Positions 60,180 through 64,000 of a stretch of DNA of 64,000 bases are shown here, one piece after another. Numbering within the stretch: the stretch's first letter is position 1; each line of letters opens with the position of its first letter. Under the pieces are notes generated by a model, which saw only the letters and a program-made list of their open reading frames with translations, was not told the origin of the DNA and did not search any database. A program made the position numbers and the translations under genes. The stretch covers positions 42,271,946 through 42,335,945 of the forward strand of contig CM064495.1 of assembly GCA_032716605.1 (NCBI GenBank), read 5' to 3'. The DNA is from Paralithodes platypus. Lineage: Eukaryota; Arthropoda; Malacostraca; Decapoda; Lithodidae.

Positions 60180-60740
60180 ATTAAATTGTAAAACTTGCAA
60201 AACACACAAACCAAAACTGGGACAACACAAGATATAGGCAAAAGAACTTATCAAAATCGCTATGTGTAAATAACGCTTAATAAAATAAAATTTAGAAATA
60301 AAAGAACACAATAAACCACATAGGGCATACATCACTACATGAGCATTGAGCAAGTTAATCTCTTTCCCAAGCAAACTAATCACACGTATAACAACGCACT
60401 ATCGTCACGTACAAGGAATAGTCAGAGAATGCAGAGCATGAAATAACATTTATTACTGAGAAATGAATATGGTATTAAAAGGATGAACACAGTGAGGTAC
60501 CATGACACTGATAGGTGTTTCTGAAGTCAGTTGATGAGAAGAGAGAATAAAGTGTACTTAAATGGTATGGTAACTGGATTATTATAATATAAAACTTGCA
60601 AAATAAACAAACCAAAACTTGGACGAACACAGTAAATAGACAAAAGAATTTACAAAATCGCTATGTGGAAACAACACTTTAGTAAAATAATCATTTATAA
60701 ATAAAAGATCATAATCCACCACATAGGATGGAGGTAATAA
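60180..60740. repeat. Two repeat D copies in tandem orientation
   Basis: AACACACAAACCAAAACTGG (60195) and AAATAAACAAACCAAAACTT (60601), each followed by AAAATCGCTATGTG and ending near ACCACATAGG. Confidence 0.65.
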
Positions 60741-62156
60741 ATGGTGAGAAAGGTGCAACAAATTTAAGTTGAGGGTAGGTGTTAAAGACAAGACAACTTG
60801 ATATAATGAGATCTATGTATATCCATTAAGTACAGTAGACGGAACGATATACAGTACTGTAATGAGATTATTATTATTACAAACTATTTGTCAACAGACT
60901 GGCTAAAAGTGATAAAATAGTATGACCAAATGCAGTAAAGTAAAATATGAATTGGAAAATGTTAGTAGTGAATGAAGAAAGTATGATAGTTATAGTGCAA
61001 GAAGGCCTGTGTGTCCTTTTAAATAGATTCTTAATCTTGAATGTGGATATGATTTTTATGGTTTACAGCCATTATCTTAAACATGGGAAAGGGCATACAG
61101 TATTTGATTCTCGACAACTGAAAATAAGAGGACGAGCCCTTGCTTAATGTTTTGAGTCAATGGCCCTTTATGTTGAATGAGGTGTGGCCTACTTCTATGG
61201 GCATTTCATTCAGTTAAAATAAGTTATAATTATTATTATTTTTGTTTTCTTCAGAAATAGCTACTAAATTTATAAATTAACAAAAATACACAACCACGTA
61301 AAGTGGAGAGATAGTTCTCCAGAGTTAAAGTTTGCAGTTTACCTGCCAATAATACTCTTTTCAATTAGACAACTGACCTCATAAGTAAGGTTCATCATAC
61401 TTGCTCTACAGGAGATGTTGACAAACGAGAAGATGTAGCTTAACATTTTGTTACAATACTATAATATGCTAATTTTAATCCGGCCAGAAATTTAATCCCT
61501 TAACAAATACATTACCTGCACTTAAATGGCAGAATAAGAAGCTACCGGTACTACATTTCTTCATATTTTTTTCATTCATTTTGTTAACAATATATTCCAT
61601 ATTTAAATCATCATGTTAGGGACTTGCCAATTTCTTGCTCTACTAAGATGCACAGAATATAGGATGCTCCTCTGGTGATTATGAAGGCTATTATAAAGTA
61701 TTGCTCAGCATGTTGTGCAGTGATATGAAGTATTTGACCATGTGTTGTTCTAATTTTGTGGTCTCTTCTGTAATGCTCCACAGTGAAGCCACAGAAAAGG
61801 AACTGTAAAATAGTAACAGTATGACTTCATGTAATAATGTTTTGATAAGGTAACTTATTGCTAGAAAATAGAACTTATACAAATTTGTGTTTGAAGAATG
61901 AAACTAAAATAGCCATGTGACCTCAGATCAAAAACAAAAATCTTATTTTGACAATATATATAGTGGAAGTAAATAAATGAATATTGGACGTAAGATCATA
62001 AGAACTTTTTGTAGAATGGTACGGTTTTCTAAAATTATAATGATGTAATGAGATCAGAGAACAGTCATTAGTTTGTGTATTTATTTACAAATACTGTATT
62101 ATTTGAATACAGCAGTGTTTAGAAAGAAAAAATAGTTCAAGAAAAAGTTAATTAAA

Positions 62157-62381
62157 TTAACCCACTCTGTACCGGTGACGTATATTGTATTTTATTTCAG
62201 CTACATTTAGACAATTTTATGTAGCTTAGAAAGGAGTGATATGTGTTACTGTAGCTAAGAGGACTGATTGAGATAGTCTGTAGCATTTTAATTGGTAGAC
62301 GTCCTTCCTAAAGCTGATTAAAATAGTCTAATAGCAGCCACAATATAATGAAAAGGACGTCGCCGGTACAGAAGGTGTTAA
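62157..62381. mobile_element. TTAA-flanked MITE with 25-bp TIRs
   Basis: TTAACCCACTCTGTACCGGT at the left; the right end inverted reads TTAACACCTTCTGTACCGGC, continuing GACGT on both sides. 225 bp, the clearest TIR of the TTAA group here. Confidence 0.85.
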
Positions 62382-62773
62382 TGGGGACTACTGTAAGTGA
62401 ACAAAACAAACCAGTCAGCTTGTTCTTGTTATTAAGTAGGGTTATCCCTGTGCCACTCTCAGACTTATCATTTAAGATACCGTACACATTATAGGTATTC
62501 TTCACATGCAAATTGTCCACTTGGTGCATTTGTGAGAGCGGGAGACATTGGGATCATTGCAACAACTAAATTATTGTTTTGATTATCATTATTGACAGTA
62601 TAATTATAACAATTTTGGAAGGAAGGCATATTTTAAATGGCTATTGAAATAAGAACACTCAAAATCAGTATTAATGTACCGTACATACGGTACTGTATAT
62701 TTTCAGTATTTGAACTACGGTACATAACCATCCATATAGGTTGGGGGTAGGAGATTTAGTAATGCTTATTGTA

Positions 62774-62990
62774 CAGTCAACTCGTATAATCCGCAGTCTC
62801 AGAATATTGTTTAGGCTTATTAAAAGCTTAAAAGTTAATGTATAACATAAATATGCAATGTATATAATGGAAAAAAGAGATGAATTAAGAAATGTATAAG
62901 CAATACAGTTTCCTACAGCATTCTGAACAAAATATAATTGCATTACTGTACTAAAATTTCTGAGACTGCGGATTAAACTAGTTGACTACC
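62774..62990. mobile_element. Pogo/Tigger-like MITE
   Basis: CAGTCAACTCGTATAATCCG with CAGTCTCAGA at the left, matched inverted by TCTGAGACTGCGGATTAAAC then TAGTTGACT at the right; a TA precedes the left end. Confidence 0.6.
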
Positions 62991-63063
62991 TCTGCTTTAA
63001 GCATTGTGTAGCATATCATTAAACTAGTTGACTACCTCTGCTTTAAGCATTGTGTAGCATATC
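62972..63063. repeat. 46-bp tandem duplication
   Basis: ATTAAACTAGTTGACTACCT through TGTGTAGCATATC occurs twice head to tail, with no visible difference. It overlaps the right end of the pogo-like MITE. Confidence 0.85.
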
Positions 63064-63494
63064 ATTGAGGGGAGGAGCTATGCATTATATAATTTTAAAG
63101 TTTGCGATCTATATTAAATTTGTTTTAATGGGGTTTAATTTTAAATCACTATTCAGCCAACTAAGACTTATGTACCATGGTTTTTTAAAAGCTGCACTCC
63201 CTTATATATACTGTATGTGGCCAAGAAGTTGCAATGTAATTTCTTCTACTTCGTATACTATGTATACAGCATGCCATCAGGAAAGCACTGAGTAAGCAAT
63301 TGTATGTAGTGAGATATACCTATATAAACAAATTCAATAGTTCTCTTTCACTTTTAGAACTCTGACCAACTAAAATACCAAGTGAACCATAGGCCTGTCA
63401 AACCCTATCATTGTTAATAGTTATTACTATAGTCATACCGTATCCTTAACCAGTTGATATGATACTCTATACACTATACTCGATTTAATTTCAT

Positions 63495-63672
63495 CTGACG
63501 GTAAATTCAGCTAAGAGAGCTGCTGATTTCTCGGTACTTAACAGAAAAATATGAAACTGCTATGGCTGTGCATCCTATTTAGACCAATTGTAAATAATTA
63601 GCAACTTATTTCACTACAAAATCTTCAAAATAACTGAGAAATCTTGATGGGAACTTTGGAATTTACCATCAG
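63495..63672. mobile_element. MITE with CTGACGGTAAATT termini, copy 2
   Basis: CTGACGGTAAATTC ... GGAATTTACCATCAG, with the inner TTCAAAATAACTGA and TCTTGATGGGAACTTTG shared with copy 1. Confidence 0.65.
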
Positions 63673-63793
63673 TTGAAAAGAAACAGACTATAGTTGTAAT
63701 TACAATGAGAGTACTGTAATAATGCTCCAGTTCTTCTCACTGCAATTACAAGTAGATATCTTTATGACTTGCTAGGAATATGGCTAAAATATA

Positions 63794-64000
63794 CAGGTCT
63801 CCCTCGATTTACGATTGGGTTACGTTCCTGAAAATTCGATCTTAAATAGAAAAATCATGTAGCGAACCCTAAAATTAATGGGGTAAATGGGGATGCGAGA
63901 ATGGGTTACGTTTCTGAAAACCCGATCGTAAATAGAAAAACCATATAGCGAACCCTAAAATGAATGGGGTAAATGGGGATGCGTTCTCGGACCAGCCAAA
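63794..64000. mobile_element. Pogo/Tigger-like element start with tandem subunits, cut by window end
   Basis: CAGGTCTCCCTCGATTTACG is pogo-like. Inside, a unit of about 83 bp (GGGTTACGTT..., TAGCGAACCCTAAAAT, GGGGTAAATGGGGATGCG) occurs twice. Confidence 0.5.

Larger units (their letters stand above)
58202..62156 (+). other. Kinase 3' UTR and downstream intergenic DNA
   Basis: AT-rich. Apart from the poly-A signals, a CTGACGG MITE (59565), repeat D (60180-60740) and a 33-bp triplicate TGTTTGTGGAGGTATGGATG at 60067-60150, nothing recognisable. Open frames are short and without domains. Confidence 0.55.

Overview
This is eukaryotic nuclear DNA, most likely from an arthropod and probably a decapod or other malacostracan crustacean. 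The evidence is GT-AG introns, dense and diverse transposable elements, tRNA-derived SINE heads, and short interstitial runs of the arthropod telomere motif TTAGG. The species is an inference; nothing in the window names it.

Two host genes can be read, arranged head to head. On the minus strand (1.9-13.3 kb) are the first two coding exons of a NOP53 (GLTSCR2) orthologue, a nucleolar ribosome-biogenesis factor. Its remaining exons lie beyond the left edge, and its 11-kb intron is packed with retrotransposons. On the plus strand, a ten-exon gene (coding exons from 17222 to 58201) encodes a 1122-residue DYRK/HIPK-like CMGC protein kinase. It has an acidic N-terminal region, a divergent glycine loop, and a C-terminal half with a poly-glycine tract and long acidic stretches. 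All exon phases agree. Exon 1 is inferred from phase and splice signal across a 16-kb intron.

The rest is a layered record of mobile DNA. 0.5-5.7 kb holds TTAA-flanked MITEs, a LINE 3' fragment, AAGTAAC hairpin repeats and a TIR element carrying a LINE tail. 5.7-9.3 kb is an almost full-length RTE-like LINE (minus). 9.9-12.5 kb and 18.7-22.7 kb hold two LINEs of one CR1/Jockey-like family (minus), both inserted in copies of the same host repeat. 22.9-30.5 kb is a TIR element split by a complete 5.6-kb Ty3/gypsy retrotransposon (minus) with identical LTRs and a CTTAC target duplication. 34.6-39.4 kb holds two more RTE-like fragments, one interrupted by a TTAA MITE. The smaller introns (42-56 kb) contain SINEs, a hAT MITE with an 8-bp duplication, LINE scraps and more TTAA MITEs. 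58.2-64.0 kb is the kinase 3' flank with further MITEs and no recognisable gene.

Two insertions (the TTAA MITE at 38365 and the hAT MITE at 46682) have their empty sites preserved in paralogous repeat copies in this same window, so their boundaries and target duplications can be read directly. No CRISPR array, rRNA gene or convincing functional tRNA gene was seen.
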